Assembly (NCBI RefSeq): GCF_003346715.1
Contig: NZ_QQPQ01000027.1
Coordinates: 1-64,000 of the forward strand
Direction of reading: 5' to 3'
Origin: Oceanispirochaeta sp. M1
GTDB lineage: Bacteria > Spirochaetota > Spirochaetia > DSM-2461
DNA: 64,000 bases
In this document: positions 34,761 to 43,690 of the stretch, one piece after another
Position numbering within the stretch: position 1 is the first letter of the stretch
Layout of the letters: every line of letters starts with the position of its first letter
The notes under the pieces: generated by a model
Database searches by the model: none
Seen by the model: the letters and a program-made list of their open reading frames with translations, nothing else
Told to the model about the DNA's origin: nothing
Translations under genes and position numbers: made by a program

Positions 34761-36488
34761 ATGCTAAAGGAATACAGAACCCTCTACCCCTATTATAAAA
34801 AATACAGACTTCAGTACATTGGCGGGCTTTTCTTTCTGATCATAACAAATGCCGGTCAGCTGCTGATCCCCCAGTACATAAAACGAACACTGAATATCAT
34901 GTCATCAGGATCTGCTGATAGAGCCGAAATCCTCAGACTTGTTCTAACCATGTGCGTTATTGCCCTGGTTATAGCTGTGGGACGTTTTTTCTGGAGAAAG
35001 TTCATCATCGGGGCATCCAGAAAGATCGAGAAGAATCTAAGAGCACAGATTTTTCATCACCTTCTAAACATGAGCTCCACCTTTTTCGGAAAACATAAGA
35101 CCGGTGATATCATGGCCAGAATGACTAATGATATGAAGGCAATTCGTATGGCCAGCGGCATGGCTCTGGTTGCATTTACCGACGGTATATTCATGACCAT
35201 AGCAATTCTATGGATTCTGTTTTCACAATATCCCAGACTGGCAGCCATAACAATTATTCCTCTTCCTGTTATTACAGTTCTTGTTTTGTTTATGGGATCA
35301 TTTCTCGGGGATATGTTCCGGAATGTTCAGGAGAGATTTTCAGACCTTACGTCCCGAGTTCAGGAGAGCCTCAGCGGTATTCGGGTCATCAAAACTTTCC
35401 GAAAGGAAAATGCGACCCTCAGCAGCTTTGACAAAGATAATAATAATTATATAAAAGCCAATATCCGTCTTGTTAAAATCTGGGGATTCATGATGCCCAT
35501 CGTAGGCTTTCTTACAGGCATGACAGCCTGTCTTCTTCTGTTCTTTGGTGGAAGAATGGTCATATGGGGAACTATGCAGGCCGGCGACTTTGTGGCTGTC
35601 ATGAGTTACCTGGGAATGTTGACCTGGCCGATGATCGGAGCAGGATTTACTGTTAATCTTCTGCAGCGAGGTGCTGCATCACTAAAGAGGATCAACTCCA
35701 TTCTCAATGAACAGGCAGATATCAGGAACTGTGCTAATCCCGTAACTGTACCGGTATTTGAAAAACTGAAAGTTGAGAAACTTGATTTTTCTTTTGGTGA
35801 TACAGATGTTATCAGACAGCTGGATTTTGAACTGAATGCCGGTGAGACCATCGGAATACTGGGAAGAACAGGTAGTGGAAAAAGTACACTGGTCAACCTT
35901 TTCCCCCGTATACTGGACAGCACGCCGGGGCGAATAAGCTACAATGGTATTGATCTGCATGATCTTGAATTATCTCAACTGCGTAAGTCTTTATCCATTA
36001 TTCCCCAGGAAACTTTTCTCTTCTCTGCCACCATCGAAGAGAATATCCGATTAGGAGCCCCCCATGCCTCGGAGGAAGAGCTGCAGGAAATCATTGAACT
36101 GACGACTCTGGACAGAGATCTAAAAAACTTTCCACTGGGACTGGCGACTCAGGTCGGCGAAAAGGGAATCAGTCTTTCGGGTGGTCAGAAACAGCGTATA
36201 GCACTGGCAAGAGCTCTTCTCTCCAACCCGCAGCTTCTGATTCTGGATGATGCCCTCTCTGCTGTTGACACAAAAACAGAGGAGTTCATTCTTTCCCGAT
36301 TTTTTAAGAAACGTGAGGATTTAAGCAATATCCTGATCTCACACAGAGTATCAACACTGATGAATGCCGACAGGATCATTGTGCTGTCAGAAGGGGCTGT
36401 CGAACAGAGCGGTACACATGAAGATCTTATTGCCTCCCCCGGCCTGTATCAGAAAATATATAAACTTCAATCATTGGATAAATCATGA
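34761..36488 (+). CDS. Heterodimeric ABC exporter subunit, degenerate catalytic site
   Basis: A 575-residue half-transporter: six-helix membrane domain (to about 320) and nucleotide-binding domain. Walker A is GRTGSGKSTL and the signature is [15 protein letters not shown]. In Walker B, LLILDDALSAVD has Asp where the catalytic Glu is expected. The His switch ISHRVSTL is intact. This matches the degenerate partner of heterodimeric exporters such as TM287/288 and BmrCD. The ATG at 34761 is chosen over a GTG at 34740 because homologues start close to this point. Neither has a Shine-Dalgarno sequence, and TATATT (34747-34752) lies 8 nt before the ATG. It overlaps the partner gene by 4 bp. The substrate may be a drug or lipid and cannot be deduced. 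Confidence 0.88.
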   Translation: MLKEYRTLYPYYKKYRLQYIGGLFFLIITNAGQLLIPQYIKRTLNIMSSGSADRAEILRLVLTMCVIALVIAVGRFFWRKFIIGASRKIEKNLRAQIFHHLLNMSSTFFGKHKTGDIMARMTNDMKAIRMASGMALVAFTDGIFMTIAILWILFSQYPRLAAITIIPLPVITVLVLFMGSFLGDMFRNVQERFSDLTSRVQESLSGIRVIKTFRKENATLSSFDKDNNNYIKANIRLVKIWGFMMPIVGFLTGMTACLLLFFGGRMVIWGTMQAGDFVAVMSYLGMLTWPMIGAGFTVNLLQRGAASLKRINSILNEQADIRNCANPVTVPVFEKLKVEKLDFSFGDTDVIRQLDFELNAGETIGILGRTGSGKSTLVNLFPRILDSTPGRISYNGIDLHDLELSQLRKSLSIIPQETFLFSATIEENIRLGAPHASEEELQEIIELTTLDRDLKNFPLGLATQVGEKGISLSGGQKQRIALARALLSNPQLLILDDALSAVDTKTEEFILSRFFKKREDLSNILISHRVSTLMNADRIIVLSEGAVEQSGTHEDLIASPGLYQKIYKLQSLDKS

Positions 36489-38554
36489 GTGAAAATAAAA
36501 AAGCAAAAGACTTTGATTCAGGAATAATCCTGAAACTACTCCGTTTTACTAAGAAATACAGACTCTGGTTTGTTGCGGCAGTCATTGCCCTTTTATTTTC
36601 CACAGTTGCAGAACTGGCCCTTCCCATAATACTTCAGAAGAGTATTGACCGGAATATTATGGCCAGATGGGTGTGGATAGACAGCTCTTTGGAGTACAGC
36701 GATCTGCCTGATGCGGATGAATATCATCACTCGGAAGACGGACGTATTTTTCTACTGGTCAGTGATCTGAAGGGTATTAGCAGCAGTGACAGGGTGAAAA
36801 TCAAAGCTGAAGCCATGATGGCCTCTGAAGAGTGGTATGTATTTCCGGATTCTGATATTGATCCGGCCCTTCTCTCATCTCTCCATGAGCGAACAGTTCT
36901 TGATAACTCTTTCAATGCCATACCCATGAGGATACTTAAGCAGCTTAACGGTGAGGACCGCAAAGCTCTGAGAAGTGATGATGTAGTAAGATTGAAAAAA
37001 AGAGTGATTCAGTACTTTCTTCTTCTCATGGTTATACTTGTTTTCTCATTTGTTCAGATAATGACCATGGCCTGGACCAGCCAGGGAGTCATGAAAGATA
37101 TACGGCTGACAATGTTCTCTCATATCATGCATCAGTCTCTGAGCTTCCTGGGAGATACTCCAGTGGGTGCTCTGGTTTCAAAAATTACAAGTGATGTGGA
37201 GACCATAAACGAGTTTTTTACTTCAGTTACAATCTCCATGCTAAAGGACATTGCCATTATGAGCGGTGTCATTATCACTCTTTTTATCCTCAATCCTCTG
37301 CTGGCGGGAATCACGCTCCTGACCCTTCCCCCCATACTCATAGGCTCAATATTTTTCCGTAATAGAGCCCGGAGCGCCTACCGGAAACAGAGACATTGGA
37401 TATCAAGGGTTAACAGTTTCCTATCAGAACATGTGGCCGGAATGGAGATCATTCAAATATTCGGTAAAGAGAAATCCACAGGGGATCAATTTAATAAAGA
37501 TAATGAGGAACTCCTCAAGGCCTCAATGGCTGAGATGTATGTCTTTGCCGTATTCAGACCCATGGTTGATCTGTTCACATCCGTCTCCCTTGCTGTAGTC
37601 ATCTACACTGGATCTATCATGCTGAACAGACAGGTTCTCTCTCTGGGAATACTGATAGCCTTTATAGATCTTATACAGAAGTTCTACAGACCTGTGATGG
37701 ATATGAGTGAAAAGTTCTCAATAATGCAGTCAGCCATGGCCGGCGGCGAGAGAGTCTTTTCATTACTTGAGGAGGATCACAGAATAGCTGACAAAGGAGA
37801 ACTTGAGGACGAAAGAATACAGGGCGAAATTGAATTCAGAAATGTATGTTTTTCATATAGAGAGGGAGAACCTGTACTCAAAGATCTCTCCTTCAGGGCA
37901 AAACCCGGAGAGACCATCGCAATTGTAGGCTATACAGGGGCGGGAAAGACAACAATCGCCTCTCTGGCAACACGCCTCTGGGATATTGATTCCGGACAGA
38001 TTCTTCTTGATGGAAAACCTCTGGAGAATTACAGCCTCTCCCATCTCCGAAAATCTATTCAGTCGGTACAGCAGGATGTTTTTCTCTTTTCAGGATCATT
38101 GAAAGAGAATATTACTCTGGGTTCTGAAATGAGTGATGAAGATCTGAGAAAAGCTGCATCAACAGTACAGGCGGACAGGTTTATTGATTCCTTGGAAAAG
38201 GGATATGAGACTGAGATCCAGGAAAGAGGTAAAAATCTGTCAGGAGGACAGAAACAGCTCCTCTCCTTTGCACGAGCCGTTGCCCATAATCCGGCTGTTC
38301 TCATATTGGATGAAGCGACTGCCAATATTGATACAGAAACTGAAAAGCTTATCCAGAAGGCTATGGACAAACTCCTCGAAGGGAGAACATCACTGGTTAT
38401 TGCCCATAGAATAAGCACCATACAGAGGGCTGACAGGATACTGGTTCTTTCCGAAGGTCATCTTCTTGAGTCTGGAACCCACAAAGAGCTGATAAGTAAA
38501 GAGGGACTATATTATAATCTGTATAACTATCAGTATGCGGCAGGAGAATCCTGA
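36485..38554 (+). CDS. Heterodimeric ABC exporter subunit, canonical site, with extracytoplasmic insertion
   Basis: A 689-residue half-transporter, partner of the preceding gene. Its nucleotide-binding domain is canonical: Walker A GYTGAGKTTIASL, signature LSGGQKQLLSFARAV, Walker B VLILDEATANID with catalytic Glu, and IAHRISTI. It is about 100 residues longer than its partner because of an insertion between the first membrane helix (about 24-46) and the second (about 172-195). The inserted segment (about 55-170) is charged and contains SEDGRIFLLVSDLKGISSSD. It should lie on the outer face, where it could be a lid or a contact for another envelope protein. Coupling by a 4-bp overlap supports heterodimer formation. 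Confidence 0.88.
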   Translation: MSENKKAKDFDSGIILKLLRFTKKYRLWFVAAVIALLFSTVAELALPIILQKSIDRNIMARWVWIDSSLEYSDLPDADEYHHSEDGRIFLLVSDLKGISSSDRVKIKAEAMMASEEWYVFPDSDIDPALLSSLHERTVLDNSFNAIPMRILKQLNGEDRKALRSDDVVRLKKRVIQYFLLLMVILVFSFVQIMTMAWTSQGVMKDIRLTMFSHIMHQSLSFLGDTPVGALVSKITSDVETINEFFTSVTISMLKDIAIMSGVIITLFILNPLLAGITLLTLPPILIGSIFFRNRARSAYRKQRHWISRVNSFLSEHVAGMEIIQIFGKEKSTGDQFNKDNEELLKASMAEMYVFAVFRPMVDLFTSVSLAVVIYTGSIMLNRQVLSLGILIAFIDLIQKFYRPVMDMSEKFSIMQSAMAGGERVFSLLEEDHRIADKGELEDERIQGEIEFRNVCFSYREGEPVLKDLSFRAKPGETIAIVGYTGAGKTTIASLATRLWDIDSGQILLDGKPLENYSLSHLRKSIQSVQQDVFLFSGSLKENITLGSEMSDEDLRKAASTVQADRFIDSLEKGYETEIQERGKNLSGGQKQLLSFARAVAHNPAVLILDEATANIDTETEKLIQKAMDKLLEGRTSLVIAHRISTIQRADRILVLSEGHLLESGTHKELISKEGLYYNLYNYQYAAGES

Positions 38555-38563
38555 ATAGAGATA

Positions 38564-39352
38564 TCAGGGAACAAAGATAGTTCCCGGATATTTACCTTCC
38601 AGGAGGCCGGGGATCAGGTTTTTTCTTTTTCCATTGGCCAGAATCATGGGGATACCGTATTCATTCACCTTACAGGCAGCTTCGATCTTTGTGAGAATAC
38701 CACCGGTGCCGAAATCACCTTTACTGCCAATCTCTATTTTCTGACTCAGGGCTTCAGCCTCTTCAATAACTTCGATCAGTTGTGCATCGGCATATTCACC
38801 GGGATCCTTATTATAGACTCCGTCAATATCACTCATAATAAGCAGAAGATCTGCATTCCATAGATTTGCAGTCAAAGCTGCAAGATTATCATTATCACCG
38901 ATTTTTATCTCATCTACAGAAACAGAGTCATTTTCATTAATGATTGGTATGACTCCTTCATCCAGTAGTGTGAACAGGGTATTTCTTATATTGAGAGTTC
39001 TGTTTGGATCACTGAAGTCATCTTTGGTCAGTAGAATTTGTCCTATAACAAAACCGAATTCCTTCAGTTCTTTTCTATAAGAATCCATCAGCTCCACCTG
39101 TCCGATGGAACAGAGAGCCTGCTTGTAATGCAGATCTTCCTTCCGTTTCCATTTTCCCAGGGTCGATACTCCTGCAATTCGTGCACCTGAGGAGACGATA
39201 ACAACCTGACAGCCCCTGGTTTTCAATATATTTATCTGAGAAGAGAGATCCTTAAAAAAGTCACGATTCAGTGTTCCGTCTTCCCGGGAAAGAGTATTAC
39301 TCCCGATTTTTAGTACAACTTTTCTGCTGTTATTAAGAACTTCCTGAAGCAT
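38564..39352 (-). CDS. proB: Glutamate 5-kinase ProB (without PUA domain)
   Basis: A 262-residue amino acid kinase that phosphorylates glutamate in proline synthesis. Motifs are KVVLKIGSNTLSREDGTLN, VIVSSGARIAGVSTLG, PIINENDSVSVDEIKIGDNDN and GSKGDFGTGGILTKIEAA. E. coli ProB (367 residues) carries a C-terminal PUA domain. This protein ends right after the kinase domain, as in several other bacteria, so feedback regulation may differ. proA is not adjacent. The gene is convergent with the ABC exporter, 9 bp between stops. Confidence 0.92.
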   Translation of the reverse strand: MLQEVLNNSRKVVLKIGSNTLSREDGTLNRDFFKDLSSQINILKTRGCQVVIVSSGARIAGVSTLGKWKRKEDLHYKQALCSIGQVELMDSYRKELKEFGFVIGQILLTKDDFSDPNRTLNIRNTLFTLLDEGVIPIINENDSVSVDEIKIGDNDNLAALTANLWNADLLLIMSDIDGVYNKDPGEYADAQLIEVIEEAEALSQKIEIGSKGDFGTGGILTKIEAACKVNEYGIPMILANGKRKNLIPGLLEGKYPGTIFVP

Positions 39353-39457
39353 CTAGATCTCCTATACCTTTTATTCGCTCAGGGCCTGAAGGCCAATACA
39401 TTGATATTGAGATTATCATACAGGAAAACAGCTGCTGTGCAAACTGTGCCTGACAGC

Positions 39458-39486
39458 TTGCTAAGGAGGAGATCTCTACTTATAAT
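39458..39486 (+). promoter_or_regulatory. Promoter with -10 box abutting the M20 gene start
   Basis: TTGCTA (39458-39463), a 17-bp spacer and a perfect TATAAT (39481-39486), then 8 nt to the ATG at 39495. A good Shine-Dalgarno-like AAGGAGG (39463-39469) lies inside the spacer, too far upstream to serve this ATG. A leaderless transcript is therefore likely. Confidence 0.55.
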
Positions 39487-39494
39487 GAGACTCT

Positions 39495-40694
39495 ATGAAT
39501 GAGAATAATGACACAGTTCTTCAAGAGGCCCGGGATCTTCAGGATACTATGATCGAATGGCGCAGACATTTCCACCGGAATCCTGAAACTGCGCTTGAAG
39601 TGCCTGAGACAGCAGCCTATATCATTGATTTTCTTAAAAGCAATTTCATTGAGATTTTAAGTGATACCCCTGGACACACTGTTATAGCAAAAATAAAAGG
39701 GAAAAGCAGCGAAAACCCTGTAGGTCTCAGAGCGGATATGGATGCTCTTGAGATACCGGAAAATACCCGGCTGCCCTTTGCCTCCAAAAATAAAAACAGA
39801 ATGCATGCCTGCGGTCATGACGGACATATGGCCATGCTGATGGCAGCGGTTCTTCTTCTTAAGAAAAGAGAGGATGAACTGCCTCAGGATACATATTTCA
39901 TCTTTCAGCCCGGAGAGGAAGATCCCGGAGGAGCTCTGCCTGTTATGGAATCAGGAGTTCTTGATTCTCTTAAGGGTATATTCGGCATTCATCTGGATCC
40001 TCAGCTGCCCTGCGGACAGGGAGGCATCAACCATGACAGAGCCATGGCCTCTACCGACAGCTTTAACATAGTTCTCACCGGAAAGGGCGGTCATGCAGCC
40101 CTGCCCCACCAGTCAGTTGATCCCATTGCCATATCAGCTCAGGTGGTGAACTCTCTTCAGTTTATAGTGAGCAGACTCATCGACCCGGTGCAGCCTGCGG
40201 TCCTGACACTGGGAAGTATACATGGTGGATACAGGCCGAATGTCATCCCCGACTCAGTTTCTTTGTCAGGAACCATCAGAACCTTCTCTGAAGAAATCCG
40301 CAAACAGATACAGCTTGAGATAGAGAAGACGCTGAGCATGTACTGCAGCCGCTATAAAGCAAGTTATACCTTCGAACTTATCCCGGGTTACCCGCCATTG
40401 ATTAATACACCCGAAATGAGTTCCTTTGTACTTGAAACATCAAGATTACTGAATGATGATTTTATTATGGAAGAGTTGCCTCAGCCCCGAATGGCAGGTG
40501 AAGACTTCAGCTACTATTTACAGAAAATCCCGGGAGCCTTCTACTGGCTGGGATGCAGAAATGAAGAGAAAAATTGTATATTCCCCCTTCATCACTCCTG
40601 TTTCAATATGGATGAAGACGCCCTCCCCCTGGGAGCCGTAATGCACTGTCTCTGTGCTCTTAATTTCCCGTCTATCCTTAAGGAGCAAACTTGA
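39495..40694 (+). CDS. M20 family amidohydrolase
   Basis: A 399-residue metal-dependent peptidase or amidase of the M20D group (hippurate hydrolase, N-acyl-amino acid amidohydrolase type). The metal and catalytic residues lie in GLRADMDALEIPE, MHACGHDGHMAML and the QPGEEDPGG motif. A dimerisation domain with GKGGHAALPHQSVDPI follows, and the last metal ligand His is in LHHSCFNMDEDALP. It is the first gene of an operon with psuK and psuG (SD AGGAG for psuK overlaps its end). The natural substrate is unknown. A link with nucleoside salvage is suggested only by the operon. Confidence 0.88.
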   Translation: MNENNDTVLQEARDLQDTMIEWRRHFHRNPETALEVPETAAYIIDFLKSNFIEILSDTPGHTVIAKIKGKSSENPVGLRADMDALEIPENTRLPFASKNKNRMHACGHDGHMAMLMAAVLLLKKREDELPQDTYFIFQPGEEDPGGALPVMESGVLDSLKGIFGIHLDPQLPCGQGGINHDRAMASTDSFNIVLTGKGGHAALPHQSVDPIAISAQVVNSLQFIVSRLIDPVQPAVLTLGSIHGGYRPNVIPDSVSLSGTIRTFSEEIRKQIQLEIEKTLSMYCSRYKASYTFELIPGYPPLINTPEMSSFVLETSRLLNDDFIMEELPQPRMAGEDFSYYLQKIPGAFYWLGCRNEEKNCIFPLHHSCFNMDEDALPLGAVMHCLCALNFPSILKEQT

Positions 40695-41674
40695 TGAAAA
40701 ATCTATTTACCAGAATTGAAGAGGCTCAGATTTCCAGAATAAAGCTGCTATACATCGGCGGCTTCAATCAGGACATACAGATGCAGGCTCATCGTCGTCT
40801 GATACCTGGAGATTCAGTACCGGGGATTATAAAACGCTCACCCGGCGGAGTTGTCAGAAATATTGCCGAAAACAGCAGTCTCCTTGGTTTAAACTGTTCT
40901 CTTCTGAGTATCTGCGGAGATGATGAAGCCGGAGAGAGCATTCTTAAAAGGACCGAAACCACGGGTGTTGACTGCAGCCCCTGTATAAAGATGGAAAATG
41001 AATCGACCTGCATATACTCGGCTCTTCTCAACGAAGAAGGTGAAATGATTTATGCGGTCAATCAGATGGATCTGATCAATAAACTGACACCATCATTCTT
41101 CGAATCCCGCAGAGAGGATCTTGAGAAGCAGGATCATTTTGTACTTGACACCAATCTTCCCAGAGAGAGTCTTGATTATATCTGTCATACTTATCCTGAT
41201 AAAATCATTCTGGTTGATCCCGTATCCACTGAAAAATTCGGCAGATTAAAGGGACTTCTCCCATATGTAAATACCATCAAACCAAACAGGATAGAAGCTG
41301 CCAGCTACACAGGAATTGATCTTAACTGTGATGCCGACTATTTCAGAGCCTGCGAAAAACTTATTGAAGAGGGAGCCGCCAGGGTGTTTATTTCCTCCGG
41401 CAGCAAAGGCATCTTTTCAATGGACAAAAATCAGAAGGCACTGATTCCTCCGTTGAAACTTAATCCTCTCTCTGTTACAGGTGCGGGAGATGCCGCCTCG
41501 GCAGCACTGGTTCTTGCCGGACTCGCTGAACTCTCTGCTGCTGAATCCTCATGGCTGGCAAATCTAAGTGCCGCAGCATCTCTTCTGAGTACCAGAGCCA
41601 TAAATGAAAACCTTTCAATTGATTTACTGAAAAATATTTCCAAGGAGTATGAATATGAACAGCAGTTATCTTGA
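40694..41674 (+). CDS. psuK: Pseudouridine kinase PsuK (PfkB family)
   Basis: A 326-residue PfkB-type sugar kinase. The N-terminal glycine motif region is KRSPGGVVRNIAENSSLLG, and the C-terminal anion-hole and catalytic motif is VTGAGDAASAALVLAGL. NTIKPNRIEA and VFISSGSKGIF are family-typical. The start is the ATG at 40694 with AGGAG 8 nt upstream; it shares its first base with the stop of the M20 gene. The next gene is psuG, which fixes the likely substrate as pseudouridine, phosphorylated at the 5' position. Some PfkB kinases in this position act on other nucleosides, so the call is by context. Confidence 0.88.
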   Translation: MKNLFTRIEEAQISRIKLLYIGGFNQDIQMQAHRRLIPGDSVPGIIKRSPGGVVRNIAENSSLLGLNCSLLSICGDDEAGESILKRTETTGVDCSPCIKMENESTCIYSALLNEEGEMIYAVNQMDLINKLTPSFFESRREDLEKQDHFVLDTNLPRESLDYICHTYPDKIILVDPVSTEKFGRLKGLLPYVNTIKPNRIEAASYTGIDLNCDADYFRACEKLIEEGAARVFISSGSKGIFSMDKNQKALIPPLKLNPLSVTGAGDAASAALVLAGLAELSAAESSWLANLSAAASLLSTRAINENLSIDLLKNISKEYEYEQQLS

Positions 41675-42569
41675 TATAAAAGAAGAAGTGGCTGACGCAC
41701 TGGCTGAAAAAAAGCCTGTATTAGCACTGGAATCTACAATAATCTCCCATGGTATGCCTTATCCGGAGAATGTAGAAACAGCTCTGAAGGTTGAGAAGAT
41801 CGCAAGAGAGGCAGGTGTAATTCCTGCAACTATCGCCATAATCGGCGGCAGACTCAAAGCCGGACTCAGCCTTGATGAAATTGAATATTTCGGGAAAAAA
41901 GGTACGGCTATTCACAAAGCCAGCCGGCGTGATCTTCCCTATCTGGTTTCCCGGGGAGAAGACGGAGCCACAACCGTTGCCTCCACTATGATCATTGCCG
42001 GTATGGCCGGAATTCCCATCTTTGCCACAGGTGGAATCGGCGGCGTACACAGGGGGGCGGAAAACAGTTTTGATATATCTGCCGACCTGCAGGAACTGGC
42101 ACAGACTGATGTGGCTGTTATCTGTGCAGGTGCAAAATCAATACTGGACCTTGGACTGACCCTGGAATATCTTGAAACACATGGTATTCCTGTTCTTGGT
42201 TACAAGACCGAAGAACTTCCTGCTTTCTATACACAAAAAAGCGGCTTCAAGGTTGATTACTCTATGGAGAGCCCCGCAGAAATCGCCGGATTACTGAAAG
42301 CAAAATGGGAGATGAATCTGAAGGGCGGCGTTGTGATTGCCAATCCCATACCCGATGAGTTCTCCATGGACCCTGAAGAGATCAACTCTGTTATTGAGAC
42401 CGCTTTGAAGGATATGAAAAAAGACGGGGTCAAGGGGAAGGAATCAACACCCTACCTGCTTTCCAGAATTGCTGAACTTTCAAAGGGAAGCAGTCTGCAC
42501 AGCAATGTAGAGCTTGTTTTCAACAATGTAAGACTCGCCAGTCAGATAAGCAGAGAATATTACAAATAG
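41655..42569 (+). CDS. psuG: Pseudouridine-5'-phosphate glycosidase PsuG
   Basis: A 304-residue enzyme that cleaves the C-C bond of pseudouridine 5'-phosphate to uracil and ribose 5-phosphate. Family motifs are PVLALESTIISHGMPYPEN, TIAIIGGRLKAGLS, KASRRDLPYLVSRGEDGATT (catalytic Lys region), FATGGIGGVHRGAENSFDIS and ICAGAKSILDLGLTLEYLE. The start is the ATG at 41655 because AAGGAG (41642-41647) lies 7 nt upstream; the ATG at 41649 is too close to it. It overlaps psuK by 20 bp. A bidirectional terminator follows. Confidence 0.94.
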   Translation: MNSSYLDIKEEVADALAEKKPVLALESTIISHGMPYPENVETALKVEKIAREAGVIPATIAIIGGRLKAGLSLDEIEYFGKKGTAIHKASRRDLPYLVSRGEDGATTVASTMIIAGMAGIPIFATGGIGGVHRGAENSFDISADLQELAQTDVAVICAGAKSILDLGLTLEYLETHGIPVLGYKTEELPAFYTQKSGFKVDYSMESPAEIAGLLKAKWEMNLKGGVVIANPIPDEFSMDPEEINSVIETALKDMKKDGVKGKESTPYLLSRIAELSKGSSLHSNVELVFNNVRLASQISREYYK

Positions 42570-42625
42570 TATGATTATTCTGACAGTCAGTCATAGAAAC
42601 CCTGGGGCAAAGACTGTCTGGGCAT

Positions 42626-42666
42626 AAAAAAAGGCTGTTCCTCCGTAAAAGGAACAGCCCTGTTTT
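42626..42666. terminator. Bidirectional rho-independent terminator between psuG and tetR
   Basis: A perfect 9-bp stem (GGCTGTTCC at 42633-42641 with GGAACAGCC at 42651-42659) is flanked by seven A on the left and a T-rich CTGTTTTT on the right. It can stop transcription from both converging genes; the minus-strand T run is the better one. Confidence 0.9.
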
Positions 42667-42698
42667 TCATATAGCTTTTTAGATAATATATAGAGTTA

Positions 42699-43250
42699 TC
42701 AGGAGGCTACACGTTCAATCATATCTGACATCATGAACTGCAGGAAGTTTTCAATAACTTCAGGAGAATTCTTCTTCTCTGTCTGCAGAATGGTCCTCAG
42801 ACCATGGAGAATAGCGGATGCAACGGGTGCTGCAAGGCTGGACTCTTTGTTGTTTTCTTCAAGTACATCTTTAATAGTGGACTGAAGAAGTGCGTACACA
42901 TTATCAAGAGCTTTTTCATACTTTGATCCGGAGGAACCGGCAGAAAGTATAAGCCATTCGATTCTGTACTCTTTCTGAAGATCTTTAAGACTCTGAAGAA
43001 GCCAGGAAATCTTGTCTTCTTCAACTGTCTGAATTTCTTTCTTCAGATTCATAAGTGATTTGTAAAGGGGCTCAATAATTGAACCGAACAAATCTTCTTT
43101 GTTCTTATAGTAACGATAAAGGTTACCAACTGTCATTCCAGCGGATGAAGCAATGGCTCTCATTGAAGCTTTTTCAAAGCTCTTTTTCCGGAATTCTTTC
43201 CTTGCAGAGGTTACGATTCTCTGTCTAACGGATTCTTTTAATACCTGCAT
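42699..43250 (-). CDS. TetR family transcriptional regulator
   Basis: A 183-residue regulator. The N-terminal helix-turn-helix (residues 10-55) shows RQRIVTSARKEFRKKSFEKAS and MRAIASSAGMTVGNLYRYYKNKEDLF (short parts quoted), the TetR signature. The C-terminal ligand domain is not assignable. SD is GGAGG, 6 nt from the ATG. A 24-bp palindrome about 50 bp upstream is a good autoregulatory operator. Possible targets are the operon itself and the divergent nucleotidyltransferase-fold gene. Confidence 0.9.
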   Translation of the reverse strand: MQVLKESVRQRIVTSARKEFRKKSFEKASMRAIASSAGMTVGNLYRYYKNKEDLFGSIIEPLYKSLMNLKKEIQTVEEDKISWLLQSLKDLQKEYRIEWLILSAGSSGSKYEKALDNVYALLQSTIKDVLEENNKESSLAAPVASAILHGLRTILQTEKKNSPEVIENFLQFMMSDMIERVAS

Positions 43251-43302
43251 GTAATGCCTCCAATAGTATTTTCAAATCATTTTTTAATAATATATACCTA
43301 AC

Positions 43303-43326
43303 GTTCGCTATTAGCAAATAGTGAAC
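43303..43326. promoter_or_regulatory. 24-bp palindrome, probable TetR operator
   Basis: Arms GTTCGCTATT (43303-43312) and AATAGTGAAC (43317-43326) match at nine of ten positions around a 4-bp centre. The size and symmetry suit a TetR dimer or pair of dimers, and the site is 53 bp upstream of the tetR start. Its right arm is reused in a second, wider inverted repeat ending at 43353. Confidence 0.7.
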
Positions 43327-43375
43327 AAAACAGCTTCTTCACATGCTGTTCACACATTTATCATACAATGATCAA

Positions 43376-43396
43376 ATATGACAACAATTGTCATAT
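43376..43396. promoter_or_regulatory. 21-bp perfect palindrome
   Basis: Arms ATATGACAA (43376-43384) and TTGTCATAT (43388-43396) are perfect around CAA. It differs in sequence from the 24-bp site nearby, so a second regulator may bind here. Confidence 0.6.
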
Positions 43397-43637
43397 AACA
43401 CACTTATAATAAAAGGGAAAATAGTGATTAATCATTCATTTTCTACTAATTAAGACAAAATCAACCTAATTATGTTACGGCTTATTTATTCAACTCATGA
43501 ATAAATGGCAATTTTCTTTACATAAATTACACAAATTATTTTTAAATAAAGTATATATATCTTAATATATAAAAATATATATCATATTTACCTTTTAAAT
43601 CAACTGTTTATTTAATTAAGAACCCTCAATAACATGA

Positions 43638-43668
43638 CTACTCAGAGTAGGTTAAAAAGTGTTATGAT
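43638..43668 (+). promoter_or_regulatory. Promoter with 13-bp palindrome over the -35 region
   Basis: A perfect palindrome, CTACTCAGAGTAG (43638-43650), occupies the place of a -35 box for a -10 TATGAT (43663-43668). The ATG of the nucleotidyltransferase-fold gene is 22 nt further on. An activator or repressor site is plausible. Confidence 0.5.
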
Positions 43669-43690
43669 CCAGTAATAAGGTAGATAATTA

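Larger units (their letters stand above)
43251..43690. other. AT-rich divergent intergenic region with several palindromes
   Basis: About 440 bp between the divergent tetR and nucleotidyltransferase-fold genes. It contains no credible gene. It holds four inverted repeats: 43303-43326, 43321-43353 (GTGAACA and TGTTCAC arms), 43376-43396 and 43638-43650. The segment 43430-43620 is nearly pure A+T and shows nothing else. Confidence 0.6.
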
